64,000 nucleotides of DNA from an uncultured Maritimibacter sp. (GTDB lineage: Bacteria; Pseudomonadota; Alphaproteobacteria; Rhodobacterales; Rhodobacteraceae), in assembly GCA_913063035.1 (NCBI GenBank), contig CAJXYS010000006.1, positions 1-64,000 of the forward strand. The letters run 5' to 3'. Every line of letters starts with the position of its first letter. The first letter of the stretch is position 1. Below the pieces are notes generated by a model. The model saw only the letters and a list, made by a program, of their open reading frames with translations. It ran no database searches and had not been told where the DNA came from. Shown here in pieces: positions 36,171-44,766 of this stretch. A program made the translations under genes and the position numbers.

Positions 36171-37490
36171 ATGCCCGGCCTCAGCTTCACGCTGCCGCAC
36201 TGGCTCTACTGGGTGGGCCTCATCGCATTCCCGGCGATTGCGATGATCCTTGCCCGGCGGCCCCGGCCGCGCCAGAACACCTATTCGACCCCCCTCGGCT
36301 ACATGATCCTCGTCACGGGCGGGATCATCGGCCTGCACCGCTTCTACGTGAAGAATCTGCTCGGCCTCGTCTTCATCCCGATCTTCATCTTCGTGCTGTT
36401 CGCGAACGGACAGCAACAGGATGCCCGGACGACGGCGTCGACCCTGATCAACCAGATCCGGTCCGCGGAACGCACCATCGAGCGCGAGGAACCCCGCGTC
36501 GCCGAGGCAGAGGCCAATCTCCCGCAACTGCGCGCCGATCTCGAGGCCGCGGAAGCGGAAGACGACACGCTGAACCAGCGCCGCGCCGAGCGCAGCCTCA
36601 GCCGGGCCGAACAGACCCTGGAGACAGGCCGCGAGCGCCTGGAAGAGGCCCGCACCGTTCTTCAGGAGATCGGCCCCGTCGCGGAGGACGCCCAGGACAA
36701 ACGCGCGTTCTGGGACAACGCCGCCGGCTACGCGTTATACCTGATCCTGCTGATGCTGCTGATCGATGCGGCCCTGCTGCCCGGCCTGATCCGGCGCGCC
36801 AATGCCGAGATACCGCCGGAGGAGCCGTCGCCGGTCGAGGAGGCGCTCGCCGAATACGAGGCCGAGGAAGAAGGCCCGAAGCATGACAGCCAGTATGCCG
36901 AGAACTGGATCGACCGCCTGTCGCTGTTCTGCGGCGAATTCGTCAGCTACTGGGCGGTGATCGCGGTCTTCGTCTATTACTACGAGGTCATCGCGCGCTA
37001 CGTCTTCAACAGCCCGACCAACTGGGCGCACGAGGCGATGTATCTCATGTTCGGCATGCAGTACCTGATCGCCGGCTCCTACGCGATGCTCACCGAGACC
37101 CATGTGCGGGTCGACGTCTTCTATGCCCCCTGGTCGCGCAAGCGCAAAGCCTGGGTGGACCTGCTGACCTCGATCTTCTTCTTCATCTTCGCCGGGACGC
37201 TGCTGGTGACGTCCTACATCTTCGCGATGGACGCCATCGCCGTGCCGTCTGGCAACTCGCTCGTCTCGGACTGGGCGCGCGGCGAGATCGGCCTGATCGA
37301 GATGTTCGCCAGTTTCGGCATGGCGCAATGGACCGACCCGAACATTCGCTGGGGCGAGATCAGCTTCAACGAATGGGAGGTGCCGCTCTGGCCCATGAAA
37401 TGGGTGATGGTGATCGGCGCCCTGCTTCTTGTGCTGCAAGGCATCTCGAAGCTCGGCAAGGACATTCGCGAAATCGCGCGGGGGAACTGA
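36171..37490 (+). CDS. dctQ: TRAP small permease with N-terminal TM2-like and coiled-coil extension
   Basis: This 439-residue subunit is over twice the normal DctQ size. Residues ~1-80 contain two or three hydrophobic helices with GGIIGLHRFYVKN, the TM2-domain motif. Residues ~85-165 are a strongly charged coiled coil (IRSAERTIEREEPRVAEAEA, RRAERSLSRAEQTLETGRER). One helix follows near 172-195, then an acidic linker, then the true DctQ module from ~228 to 439 ('YEVIARYVFNSPTNWAHEAM', ETHVRVDVFY). The extension probably reaches into the cytoplasm and could tether the transporter. The gene precedes dctM by three bases. Confidence 0.9.
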   Translation: MPGLSFTLPHWLYWVGLIAFPAIAMILARRPRPRQNTYSTPLGYMILVTGGIIGLHRFYVKNLLGLVFIPIFIFVLFANGQQQDARTTASTLINQIRSAERTIEREEPRVAEAEANLPQLRADLEAAEAEDDTLNQRRAERSLSRAEQTLETGRERLEEARTVLQEIGPVAEDAQDKRAFWDNAAGYALYLILLMLLIDAALLPGLIRRANAEIPPEEPSPVEEALAEYEAEEEGPKHDSQYAENWIDRLSLFCGEFVSYWAVIAVFVYYYEVIARYVFNSPTNWAHEAMYLMFGMQYLIAGSYAMLTETHVRVDVFYAPWSRKRKAWVDLLTSIFFFIFAGTLLVTSYIFAMDAIAVPSGNSLVSDWARGEIGLIEMFASFGMAQWTDPNIRWGEISFNEWEVPLWPMKWVMVIGALLLVLQGISKLGKDIREIARGN

Positions 37491-37493
37491 CCG

Positions 37494-38849
37494 ATGGGTA
37501 TGGAAATCAGTATCGAGCTTCTTACGCTCATCATGTTCGGCAGCCTTCTCGCGCTGCTGATGGCCGGCCTGCCGCTGGCTTTCGTCACCGGCGGCCTCGC
37601 CTGCGTGTTCCTTTTCGTCATGGGGGATGCGCGCGCGCTGAACATCGTGCCCAGCCGAATTTTCCCGCTGATGACGAACTATCAGCTTTCGGCCATTCCC
37701 TTGTTCATATTCATGGCCGCGATGCTCGAGAGGGCCGGGATCATCAACGAGATGTTCGACGTGATCTACAAGGTCCTCGGCAGCGTGAAGGGGGGCCTGG
37801 CCTCGGCTACGATCATCGCCTCGACGATCCTGGCCGCCATGGTCGGCGTGATCGGCGCCGCGGTGGTGACGATGGGCATCATCGCGCTGCCGGCCATGCT
37901 CAAGCGCCACTACGATCCCAAGATCGCGATGGGCTCGATCATGGCGGGCGGCACGCTCGGCATCCTGATCCCCCCCTCGATCCTGGCGATCATCTACGCC
38001 GTCGTGGCCGAGCAGTCGGTGGGCGAGCTCTTCATCGGCGCGGTGATCCCCGGGCTCATGCTCTCGGGGCTCTACATCGCCTACGTGACGCTGCGCTGCT
38101 ACGTGAACCCGCAGCTCGGCCCGCCGATCCCGATCGAGGATCGTATCAGCAACGCCGACAAGCTGCGCCTGCTGGGCAACATGGCGGCGCCTCTCGCGCT
38201 GATCGTCATCGTGCTCGGGGTGATCTTCTCGGGCGTGGCGACACCGGTGGAAGCGGCCGGCATCGGTACCTTCGGCGCCTTCATCGTGGCGGCCATCCAC
38301 CGCAAGCTGGACTGGCCGACCGTGCGCGAGGCAGCGATCACGACGCTGAAGGCAAGCGCGATGGTCATCTGGATCATGTTCGGCGCGACGATCTTCGTCG
38401 GGCTCTACGTGCTCGAGGGCGGCCAGCAATTCGTGCAGGACAGCCTCGCGGCGACCGGGCTCGGTCCCTGGGGGATCCTGATCCTCATGCAGATCCTGCT
38501 GGTGATCCTGGGCATGTTCCTCGACTGGGTCGGCATCCTGCTTTTGGCGGTGCCGATCTTCGTACCGATCATCAAGGCGCTCGGCGCGGCGGCCTTCGGG
38601 CTGGGCGACGAGGCGGATCTCGTGCTGTGGTTCGGGGTGCTCTACCTGGTGAACATGCAGATGAGCTTCCTCAGCCCGCCCTTCGGCTACGCGCTGTTCT
38701 ACCTGCGCGGCGTGGCCCCGGCCTGGATCCCGATGACGGACATCTTCAAGGCCGCCCTGCCCTTCCTGGCGCTGCAGGTCACCGGGCTGGCGATCTGCAT
38801 GCTGTTCCCGGAGGTGATCACCTGGCTGCCAAGGCTGGTCTACGGATGA
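37494..38849 (+). CDS. dctM: TRAP transporter large permease (DctM family)
   Basis: A 451-residue transport subunit with about 12 helices. Family blocks include ASATIIASTILAAMVGVIGA near residue 105, 'IPPSILAIIYAVVAEQSVG' near 165 and NMQMSFLSPPFGYALFYLRG near 385. It works with the binding protein and the extended small permease for sodium-driven carboxylate uptake. The DctQ stop is three bases upstream. A GC-rich hairpin (38859-38883) follows before the convergent NusG-like gene. Confidence 0.95.
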   Translation: MGMEISIELLTLIMFGSLLALLMAGLPLAFVTGGLACVFLFVMGDARALNIVPSRIFPLMTNYQLSAIPLFIFMAAMLERAGIINEMFDVIYKVLGSVKGGLASATIIASTILAAMVGVIGAAVVTMGIIALPAMLKRHYDPKIAMGSIMAGGTLGILIPPSILAIIYAVVAEQSVGELFIGAVIPGLMLSGLYIAYVTLRCYVNPQLGPPIPIEDRISNADKLRLLGNMAAPLALIVIVLGVIFSGVATPVEAAGIGTFGAFIVAAIHRKLDWPTVREAAITTLKASAMVIWIMFGATIFVGLYVLEGGQQFVQDSLAATGLGPWGILILMQILLVILGMFLDWVGILLLAVPIFVPIIKALGAAAFGLGDEADLVLWFGVLYLVNMQMSFLSPPFGYALFYLRGVAPAWIPMTDIFKAALPFLALQVTGLAICMLFPEVITWLPRLVYG

Positions 38850-38858
38850 CGCGATGGC

Positions 38859-38883
38859 GGGGCGGCGCCGCGTGCGCCGCCCC
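38859..38883. terminator. GC hairpin between convergent dctM and nusG-like genes
   Basis: A perfect 10-bp stem, GGGGCGGCGC (38859-38868) with GCGCCGCCCC (38874-38883), 5-base loop. It lies exactly between two convergent genes and could stop transcription both ways, but no U tract follows on either strand. Confidence 0.5.
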
Positions 38884-38888
38884 ACACG

Positions 38889-39413
38889 CTACATAAGTTC
38901 CAGCCCGTCCAGCCCGGACTGGATGCGCGTCTCGCGGCCCATGAACTCCATCAGCAGGATGGCACGGTCCCCGGGGCGCACCTCTTCGACGGTTCCCACG
39001 AAATCCGCAAACGGCCCCGACAGGGTGCGCACCTTGTCGCCCGGCCGCACCTCGGCGCGTGGCTGCAGCACGCCATCATCGCCGCACCGCGCCCGCAGCC
39101 CGTCGATGATCGCCTGCGGGACAGGGCTGGGCGTCTGCCCGTCGAGCACCACGAGCCGTGCCACGCCGTAAGTGCTGTTGATCGCGCGCCAGCCGGATTG
39201 CGCCGGATCGAAGCACACGAAAAGATAGCCCGGGAATACCGGCTCGAGCCCCGAGACGAACCGCCCCGAACGCCGCCGGGACCGCGGCATGCGCGGCATG
39301 AAAAGCGTGTAGCCCTGGCGCTTCAGGTTGGTTTCCGCCCGTGCGAGCCCGTTCGGCTTCAGCTGGACCAGGTACCAGCGGCGCGTATCCTCGGTGTCGG
39401 CTCGGTCGGTCAT
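38889..39413 (-). CDS. NusG-family / RfaH-like transcription elongation factor
   Basis: A 174-residue NusG paralogue. The NGN domain covers ~10-110 (WYLVQLKPNGLARAETNLKR, 'FMPRMPRSRRRSGRF', EPVFPGYLFV) and a KOW domain ~115-170 (VRPGDKVRTLSGPFADFVG). The wording of the NGN block and length fit RfaH/specialised NusG rather than housekeeping NusG. Such factors usually help transcribe long polysaccharide or secretion operons; none is adjacent here, so its target lies elsewhere. The Met at 39413 is preceded by GAGG; the frame upstream is noncoding. Confidence 0.88.
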   Translation of the reverse strand: MTDRADTEDTRRWYLVQLKPNGLARAETNLKRQGYTLFMPRMPRSRRRSGRFVSGLEPVFPGYLFVCFDPAQSGWRAINSTYGVARLVVLDGQTPSPVPQAIIDGLRARCGDDGVLQPRAEVRPGDKVRTLSGPFADFVGTVEEVRPGDRAILLMEFMGRETRIQSGLDGLELM

Positions 39414-39686
39414 GCTGCCTCGTGCCAGGATCGGGAATCGGCGGGGCTGCCGTCGGGTTCGATATATGCGATGCGGCCCATCACGCAACGCCTGTCCGGC
39501 GCGCAGCCCCGGGTATCGGCGCAAATACGCCGCCCCGACTGCAAAAAGGGATGGGGAGACTCCCCCGTTTCGTCACCTTCCGACGGTATTCTTTCCACGC
39601 TCCGGCCACATTGACGTGGCCTATTTCCCGCGAACGGCAATCCGGGCACGCATCGGCGCGGCCCGCGACAGGACGGAGCGTGGCGT

Positions 39687-40271
39687 ATGTACAAATTGAT
39701 CGAAGCCTTCTGGCGGCGCGAGGATGGTGCGGGCCTGACGGAATATATCGTCATGGCCGGCGGCATCGCCGTGGCCGCCCTCGTGGCGGTGAACGGGTTC
39801 TCGAACACCGTTGCCGACGAATGGGACGGGATCAGCGGCAGCATGGTCTGGTCGACCCCCGCGGTCAGCGCGATCGACGCCGAAAGCGCCCCGGGCACCG
39901 AAGAGGATCCGGGAGAGCAAGGCGACAGTCCGGAAGACGACGCTTGCGGCCCCAACGTGAACGCGCACAAAACCGCGCACGAACGCGCCTGCGGACAACG
40001 CGGCGACCAACAGCGAAGCGCGGAGACGCGGAAAGGCGGACCGGACAAGGAAGACGACAAGGACAAGGACAAGGACAAGGACAAGGACAAGGACAAGGAC
40101 AAGGACAAGGACAAGGACAAGGACAAGGACAAGGAAAAAGAAAAGGCCCAGGCCGAAAAGAGCAAGGGGGCCGACAACGCCAAGAAGCAGGAAAGTGCCG
40201 GCAAGAAGGAAAAGGCGGGAAAGCAGAACAGCTACTGTTCGACGCGATTGAACAGCATGGGATGGTGCTGA
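39687..40271 (+). CDS. Flp-type pilin-like protein with (Asp-Lys)13 tail
   Basis: A 194-residue protein. Residues ~12-40 (DGAGLTEYIVMAGGIAVAAL) match type IVb Flp pilins: a Gly-Leu-Thr-Glu-Tyr motif at the prepilin cleavage/assembly site and a hydrophobic helix. Typical Flp pilins stop at 55-70 residues. This one continues with an acidic linker, a region with Cys/His (ACGPNVNAHKTAHERACG), then 13 Asp-Lys repeats and a basic Lys/Ala-rich tail ending in Cys-rich SYCSTRLNSMGWC. No tad/cpa assembly gene is adjacent. Probably surface-exposed or secreted; function unknown. Confidence 0.8.
   Translation: MYKLIEAFWRREDGAGLTEYIVMAGGIAVAALVAVNGFSNTVADEWDGISGSMVWSTPAVSAIDAESAPGTEEDPGEQGDSPEDDACGPNVNAHKTAHERACGQRGDQQRSAETRKGGPDKEDDKDKDKDKDKDKDKDKDKDKDKDKDKEKEKAQAEKSKGADNAKKQESAGKKEKAGKQNSYCSTRLNSMGWC
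40056..40133 (+). repeat. Hexanucleotide microsatellite (GACAAG)x13
   Basis: Thirteen perfect copies of GACAAG encode alternating Asp-Lys within the pilin-like gene. Since the unit is six bases, copy-number changes keep the reading frame and would change only tail length. Confidence 0.97.
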
Positions 40272-40420
40272 ACGCGGGCATGCGCGCCGCGCTCCCTCAT
40301 GCCCCTCCGACCCGCAGACAGGCAACGGCGCCTCGCGGCTGGTGAAATCCCGCGCGGCCCGCGCTATGCTGCCGCCAGCGCCGGGGCGTTCCCCGGCGAC
40401 GCCGTCACGGGATCCCGGCC

Positions 40421-41347
40421 ATGCCGCGCATACTCACGATCACGCTGAACCCGACCGTCGATTTCGCAAGCGACGCCCATATCGTCCGCCCGACACGGAA
40501 GATCCGCACCAGCCCGGTCGCCACCTATCCCGGCGGGGGCGGCGTCAACGTCGCCCGGGTGATACGCGCGCTCGGCGGCGAGACGGAGGCGGTGATCCTC
40601 GCCGGCGGCGAGATCGGCACGTTGCTGAAACGACTGCTGGAGGAACGCGGCGTTCCCAGCCACCGCATCGACATAGAGGGACAGACCCGGATCGGCTTCG
40701 ACGTCAAGGAGACCTATACCGGGCTCGAATACCGCTTCGTGCCCGAAGGCCCGGAGGTGACTGACGCGGAACTGCAGGCCGTGCTCGACCATGTCGTCGC
40801 CGATGACAGCGCCTGGGTCGTCGCCAGCGGCAGCCTGCCCGCCGGCGCACCGCGCGATTTCTACGCCCGTATCGCCGAGGCCGCCGAGGCTCGCGGGGCG
40901 CGGTTCGTTCTCGACAGTTCCGGTCCCGGCCTGGCCGCGACGCTGGAGGCCGCCGACGTCTATCTCGCCAAGCCCAACCTGCGCGAACTGGGCGAACTGG
41001 TCGGGCGCGAGCTGACCTCCGACGAGGCCGGCGCGGCGGCCGCCGAGCTGGTCCGCCACCACAATCTCACCTACGCCGCGATCACCCTGGGTGAAGACGG
41101 CGGTGTTCTCGCGGGTCCCGAGGGCGTTCTGCGTTTGCCGGCGCTGACGGTCCGGCTGCGCTCTGCCGTCGGTGCCGGCGACAGCTTTCTCGCCGCCATG
41201 ACCTGGGGCCTCTCCGAGGGCCGCCCGGTCGAGGACGCGTTCCGTCTGGGCATGGCGGCGGGCACCGCCGCGCTGTTGACACGGGGCACCCAGCTCTGCC
41301 GGCGCGAGGATGTTTTCGCGCTCTACGAACGCATGGCCGCGCTCTAG
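40421..41347 (+). CDS. pfkB: PfkB-family hexose-phosphate kinase (6-phosphofructokinase II / 1-PFK type)
   Basis: A 308-residue ribokinase-fold kinase. N-terminal TLNPTVDF and 'YPGGGGVNVARVIRALGGE' (~36-54) and the catalytic GAGDSF (~250) are the PfkB signatures. Members phosphorylate fructose 6-phosphate, fructose 1-phosphate or tagatose 6-phosphate. No fructose PTS gene is nearby, and its neighbours are ppsA and sugar/glycerol genes, favouring a glycolytic 6-phosphofructokinase role (inference). Its stop overlaps the convergent PEBP gene by four bases. Confidence 0.92.
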   Translation: MPRILTITLNPTVDFASDAHIVRPTRKIRTSPVATYPGGGGVNVARVIRALGGETEAVILAGGEIGTLLKRLLEERGVPSHRIDIEGQTRIGFDVKETYTGLEYRFVPEGPEVTDAELQAVLDHVVADDSAWVVASGSLPAGAPRDFYARIAEAAEARGARFVLDSSGPGLAATLEAADVYLAKPNLRELGELVGRELTSDEAGAAAAELVRHHNLTYAAITLGEDGGVLAGPEGVLRLPALTVRLRSAVGAGDSFLAAMTWGLSEGRPVEDAFRLGMAAGTAALLTRGTQLCRREDVFALYERMAAL

Positions 41348-41808
41348 CGGCCGTAGAACCCGACCAGTTCCACCGCTTCGATCTCCAGCGGGCGGGCAAG
41401 CTCTTGTATTTCGAGGCAGCGCGCCGCGTGGGATGCCGACACGATCCAGTCGCCGAGGGCCGCCAGCCGGAAATGATAGGCGTGGGGCTTGTCGCCCCTG
41501 GGCGGGCACGGTCCGCCATAGCCCGGCTTCCTGAAATCATTGACCGCCTGACGGACTCCAGGCGCGGCCGGATCAGCGCCATGGCCGGCCTTCAGGCCGG
41601 TCCAGTCCGCCGGGATGTTATAGGCCGCCCAGTGCCGGAAGGTGCCATTTGGCGCATCCGGGTCGTCGCAGACCAGCATCAGCGACACCGTGCCCGCGGG
41701 CACGCCGGTCCAGGCAAAGGCGGGCGACAGGTCCTGCCCGTCGCAGGTATGCGCCGTCGGGATCGTCCCGCCCTGCGCGAAGGCGGGGCTGGTCAAGGTC
41801 ATCGCCAT
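41344..41808 (-). CDS. YbhB/YbcL family PEBP (Raf-kinase-inhibitor-like) protein
   Basis: A 154-residue phosphatidylethanolamine-binding-protein family member. Conserved ligand-pocket blocks are visible: CDGQDLSPAFAWTGVP near residue 22, 'DDPDAPNGTFRHWAAYNIP' near 50 and GYGGPCPPRGDKPHAYHF near 98. Bacterial YbhB-type proteins are cytoplasmic and of uncertain function. The start at 41808 has a full AGGAGG site. It lies 28 bases downstream of ppsA on the same strand and may be co-transcribed with it. Confidence 0.92.
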   Translation of the reverse strand: MAMTLTSPAFAQGGTIPTAHTCDGQDLSPAFAWTGVPAGTVSLMLVCDDPDAPNGTFRHWAAYNIPADWTGLKAGHGADPAAPGVRQAVNDFRKPGYGGPCPPRGDKPHAYHFRLAALGDWIVSASHAARCLEIQELARPLEIEAVELVGFYGR

Positions 41809-41836
41809 GGCGTGTCCTCCTGCCGGTCGGGCAATC

Positions 41837-44221
41837 TCAGCCTTTCTCGGCCTCGGCCACATGACCCTTCACCGCCAGGAAACTGTCCGGCGTGACCGAG
41901 ATCGAGTCGATCCCGGCCTCGACCAGCAGCCGTGCGAAATCCGGATCGTTGCTGGGCGCCTGCCCGCAGAAGCCGACCTTGGCGCCGGCGGCATGGGCCT
42001 TCTCGATGACGGTGCGGATCATCCATTGCACCGCCGCGTCGCGCTCGTCGAAGAGCCGGGCCAGTTCCTCGGAGTCGCGGTCGACGCCCAGCGTCAGCTG
42101 GGTCAGGTCGTTCGACCCGATCGAGAAGCCGTCGAAACGCCTGGCGAAGTCCTCGGCCAGGATGACGTTCGACGGGATCTCGCACATCACGTAGACCTCG
42201 AGCCCGTTCTTCCCACGCTCGAGCCCCGCCGATTTCATCACCTCGAGCACCCGGTCGGCCTCGTCGGGCGTGCGGCAGAAGGGGATCATGACGACGACGT
42301 TGTCAAAGCCCATCTCCTCGCGCAGCCGCCGGATCGCCTTGCATTCCAGCACGAAGCCGTCGCGATAGGCGGCGGCGTAGTAGCGCGAGGCCCCGCGGAA
42401 CCCGATCATCGGGTTTTCCTCGTGCGGCTCGAACTGGCGCCCGCCGAGAAGCGCGGCATACTCGTTCGACTTGAAGTCGCTCATCCGCACGATCACCGGG
42501 TCGGGATAGCTCGTCGCCGCGATCCGTGAGAGCCCCATCGCCAGCGTCTCGACGAAGTAGTCGGCGCGGTCCTCGTAGCCGCGCGTCAGTTTTTCGATCT
42601 CGGCCCTGGCATCGGCGTCTTCCAACGCGTCGAACCGCAAGAGCGCCATCGGGTGCACCTTGATCGTGTTGTTGACCACGAATTCCATCCGCGCCAGCCC
42701 CACCCCGTTGCTCGGCAGGCGCCACCAGCGCGCGGCGGCGGCGGGGTTGGCCATGTTCAGCATCACCCGCGTCTTCGTCTCCGGCACGTTGGCAAGGGTG
42801 ATCTCCTCCACCTCGTAGTCGGCGATCCCCTGGTAGACCACGCCCTCGGCCCCTTCGGCGCAGGACACGGTGACGTCCTGCTCGTCGTGCAGCAGATGCG
42901 TCGCGTTCCCCGTGCCGACGATCGCCGGCAGCCCGAGTTCCCGGCTGACGATGGCGGCGTGGCTGGTGCGTCCGCCATGATCGGTGACGATGGCGGCGGC
43001 ACGTTTCATGATCGGCACCCAGTCTGGATCGGTCGTGGACGTCACGAGGATCGCACCGTCCACGAAGCGCGCGATCTCTGCCGCGCTCTCGATCAGGCAG
43101 ACGCGGCCGGTGGCCACCGCCTCCCCGACGCTGAGACCCGAGAGGATCGGCTCGCCGGCCGACTTGACGTGGTAGGACTTGAGCGCCCCCGCCCCGGTCC
43201 GCGATTGCACGGTTTCGGGCCGGGCCTGAACGATGAACAGTTCGCCGGTCTCGCCGTCGCGGGCCCATTCCATGTCCATCGGCTGGCCGTAGTGATCCTC
43301 GATCGTGGCGGCGTAGCGGGCCAGTTCCAGGATTTCGGGATCGCTGAGCACGAAACGCTCGCGCTCGGCGCGCGCGGTCGGCACGTTCTTGGTCGGGCCC
43401 TCGCCGCCGCCGGCATAGATCATCTTGCGTTCCTTGGCGCCAAGCCCCTTTTCGAGGATCGGCGTCAGCCCCGGCCTGTCGAGGAACGGCTTGTAGACCT
43501 GGTATTCATCGGGCGTGACCGCGCCCTGCACCACGTTCTCGCCCAGCCCCCAGGCCGCGTTGATCAGCACCACCTTGTCGAAACCGGATTCCGTGTCGAT
43601 GGAGAACATCACGCCGGCCCCGCCGGTATCGGCGCGCACCATCCGCTGCACCCCCACCGACAACGCCACCTGCGCGTGGTCGAAGCCCTTGGCCTTGCGG
43701 TAGCTGATCGCACGGTCCGTGAAGAGGGACGCGTAACAGCGCCGGCAGGCGTCGAGCAGCGCCGCGCCGCCGACGATGTTGAGATAGGTTTCCTGCTGGC
43801 CCGCGAAACTCGCGTCCGGTAGATCCTCGGCCGTGGCGCTGGAGCGCACCGCGACGGCGAGATCCGCCTGCCCTTCGCGGTCGGAGAGCTGGCGGTAGGC
43901 GGCGAGGATCGCGTCGCGGATGTCATCCGGCCAGTCGCCGGCGATGATCGCGTCGCGGATGCCGCGCCCGGCATCCTGCAGCGACATCCGGCCCTCGTCC
44001 CAGGCCGCGACGGTCTCGGCGATACGGTCGTTCAGATCGTTCGCGGCCAAGAAGGCACGGAAGGCGTCCGCGCTGGTCGCGAAGCCGGGCGGCACGCGGA
44101 TGCCCCTGGCATCGAGTTCGCGCACCATTTCGCCCAGGGAGGCGTTCTTGCCGCCCACCAGCGCGACATCGCCGCGCCCGAGGTCCTCGAACCAGATCAC
44201 GTTCCGGGTGTCGCCGTGCAT
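41837..44221 (-). CDS. ppsA: Phosphoenolpyruvate synthase
   Basis: A 794-residue PEP synthase that makes PEP from pyruvate and ATP. The N-terminal nucleotide-binding domain starts IWFEDLGRGDVALVGGKNAS; the phosphohistidine is in GGRTSHAAIVSRELGLPAIVG (~residue 420, shown split by family pattern at the His); the C-terminal PEP-binding barrel ends with GFCGQAPSNDPDF, holding the catalytic Cys (~755). Start 44221 has GGAGG upstream. An FNR/FixK-type palindrome is centred 64.5 bases upstream of the start, a good place for activation with a ~23-base leader, so low-oxygen induction is likely. Confidence 0.96.
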   Translation of the reverse strand: MHGDTRNVIWFEDLGRGDVALVGGKNASLGEMVRELDARGIRVPPGFATSADAFRAFLAANDLNDRIAETVAAWDEGRMSLQDAGRGIRDAIIAGDWPDDIRDAILAAYRQLSDREGQADLAVAVRSSATAEDLPDASFAGQQETYLNIVGGAALLDACRRCYASLFTDRAISYRKAKGFDHAQVALSVGVQRMVRADTGGAGVMFSIDTESGFDKVVLINAAWGLGENVVQGAVTPDEYQVYKPFLDRPGLTPILEKGLGAKERKMIYAGGGEGPTKNVPTARAERERFVLSDPEILELARYAATIEDHYGQPMDMEWARDGETGELFIVQARPETVQSRTGAGALKSYHVKSAGEPILSGLSVGEAVATGRVCLIESAAEIARFVDGAILVTSTTDPDWVPIMKRAAAIVTDHGGRTSHAAIVSRELGLPAIVGTGNATHLLHDEQDVTVSCAEGAEGVVYQGIADYEVEEITLANVPETKTRVMLNMANPAAAARWWRLPSNGVGLARMEFVVNNTIKVHPMALLRFDALEDADARAEIEKLTRGYEDRADYFVETLAMGLSRIAATSYPDPVIVRMSDFKSNEYAALLGGRQFEPHEENPMIGFRGASRYYAAAYRDGFVLECKAIRRLREEMGFDNVVVMIPFCRTPDEADRVLEVMKSAGLERGKNGLEVYVMCEIPSNVILAEDFARRFDGFSIGSNDLTQLTLGVDRDSEELARLFDERDAAVQWMIRTVIEKAHAAGAKVGFCGQAPSNDPDFARLLVEAGIDSISVTPDSFLAVKGHVAEAEKG

Positions 44222-44278
44222 GTCTCTCTCCTCCCGCTGTCCGTCGGTCCCGGATAGCCGAGCGTGGCCGCAGTCGCG

Positions 44279-44292
44279 TTGATCTCCATCAA
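44279..44292. promoter_or_regulatory. FNR/FixK-type box TTGAT-CTCC-ATCAA upstream of ppsA
   Basis: A perfect match to the TTGAT-N4-ATCAA consensus, centred 64.5 bases from the ppsA start and about 106 bases from the divergent gene at 44392. It suggests control by an FNR, FixK or related Crp-family protein. Confidence 0.8.
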
Positions 44293-44391
44293 GGCCGTGG
44301 CACCGGCATCGCGTTGTGGTTGCGCCCGGAGTCCGCACGGCGCAAACTACGCCACCCGGGGCAGCCGTCCGGGGCCAGAAAGGGGAGGGTC

Positions 44392-44763
44392 ATGATGGGG
44401 AACACTCTGCGCGAGATGGCGGAACGCATCGAGGACGCGACGATGCTCGACGCCGAACGGGGCGAGGCGATCATCGCGGCGCTGCGCGCAGCCGCCCCCG
44501 AGATCGATCCGCAAGGCACGCTGACACCGGACCGGCTGCTCTCGGCCGACGCAGTGATCGATCTGGTGGACCGGGTGCTGCCCGGCTGGGCGATTTCCAT
44601 GGACGGCACGGCCAGCCGCAGCCACGGCCACTGGACCTGCACGCTTCGGATGTCGGGCGTCCGCGACAACGACGCCTATCTCGGGGTGGGCCACGGTCCG
44701 CGCCTGCCCCTCGTCCTGCTGGCGGCGCTGCTCAGGGCCACGGCTGCGCGCCCGGCCGACTGA
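44392..44763 (+). CDS. Hypothetical protein
   Basis: A 123-residue soluble protein of unknown family. It begins MMGNTLREMAERIEDATMLD (start at 44392 after GGGGAGGG; 44395 is an alternative), has an N-terminal helical part and a C-terminal part with WAISMDGTASRSHGHWTCTLR and 'GVGHGPRLPLVLLAALLRAT'. The central block may be a small alpha/beta domain. It is divergent from ppsA and shares the FNR-type box, so it may belong to the same low-oxygen regulon. Confidence 0.8.
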   Translation: MMGNTLREMAERIEDATMLDAERGEAIIAALRAAAPEIDPQGTLTPDRLLSADAVIDLVDRVLPGWAISMDGTASRSHGHWTCTLRMSGVRDNDAYLGVGHGPRLPLVLLAALLRATAARPAD

Positions 44764-44766
44764 CGG

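Noticed and set aside
36735..38885. Long minus-strand open frame opposite the TRAP permease genes
   Set aside because: It is a shadow of dctQ and dctM: extreme His/Asp/Gln content and no recognisable family.
40056..40133. CRISPR-like repetitive block
   Set aside because: The units are contiguous hexamers without spacers inside a coding frame; it is a microsatellite.
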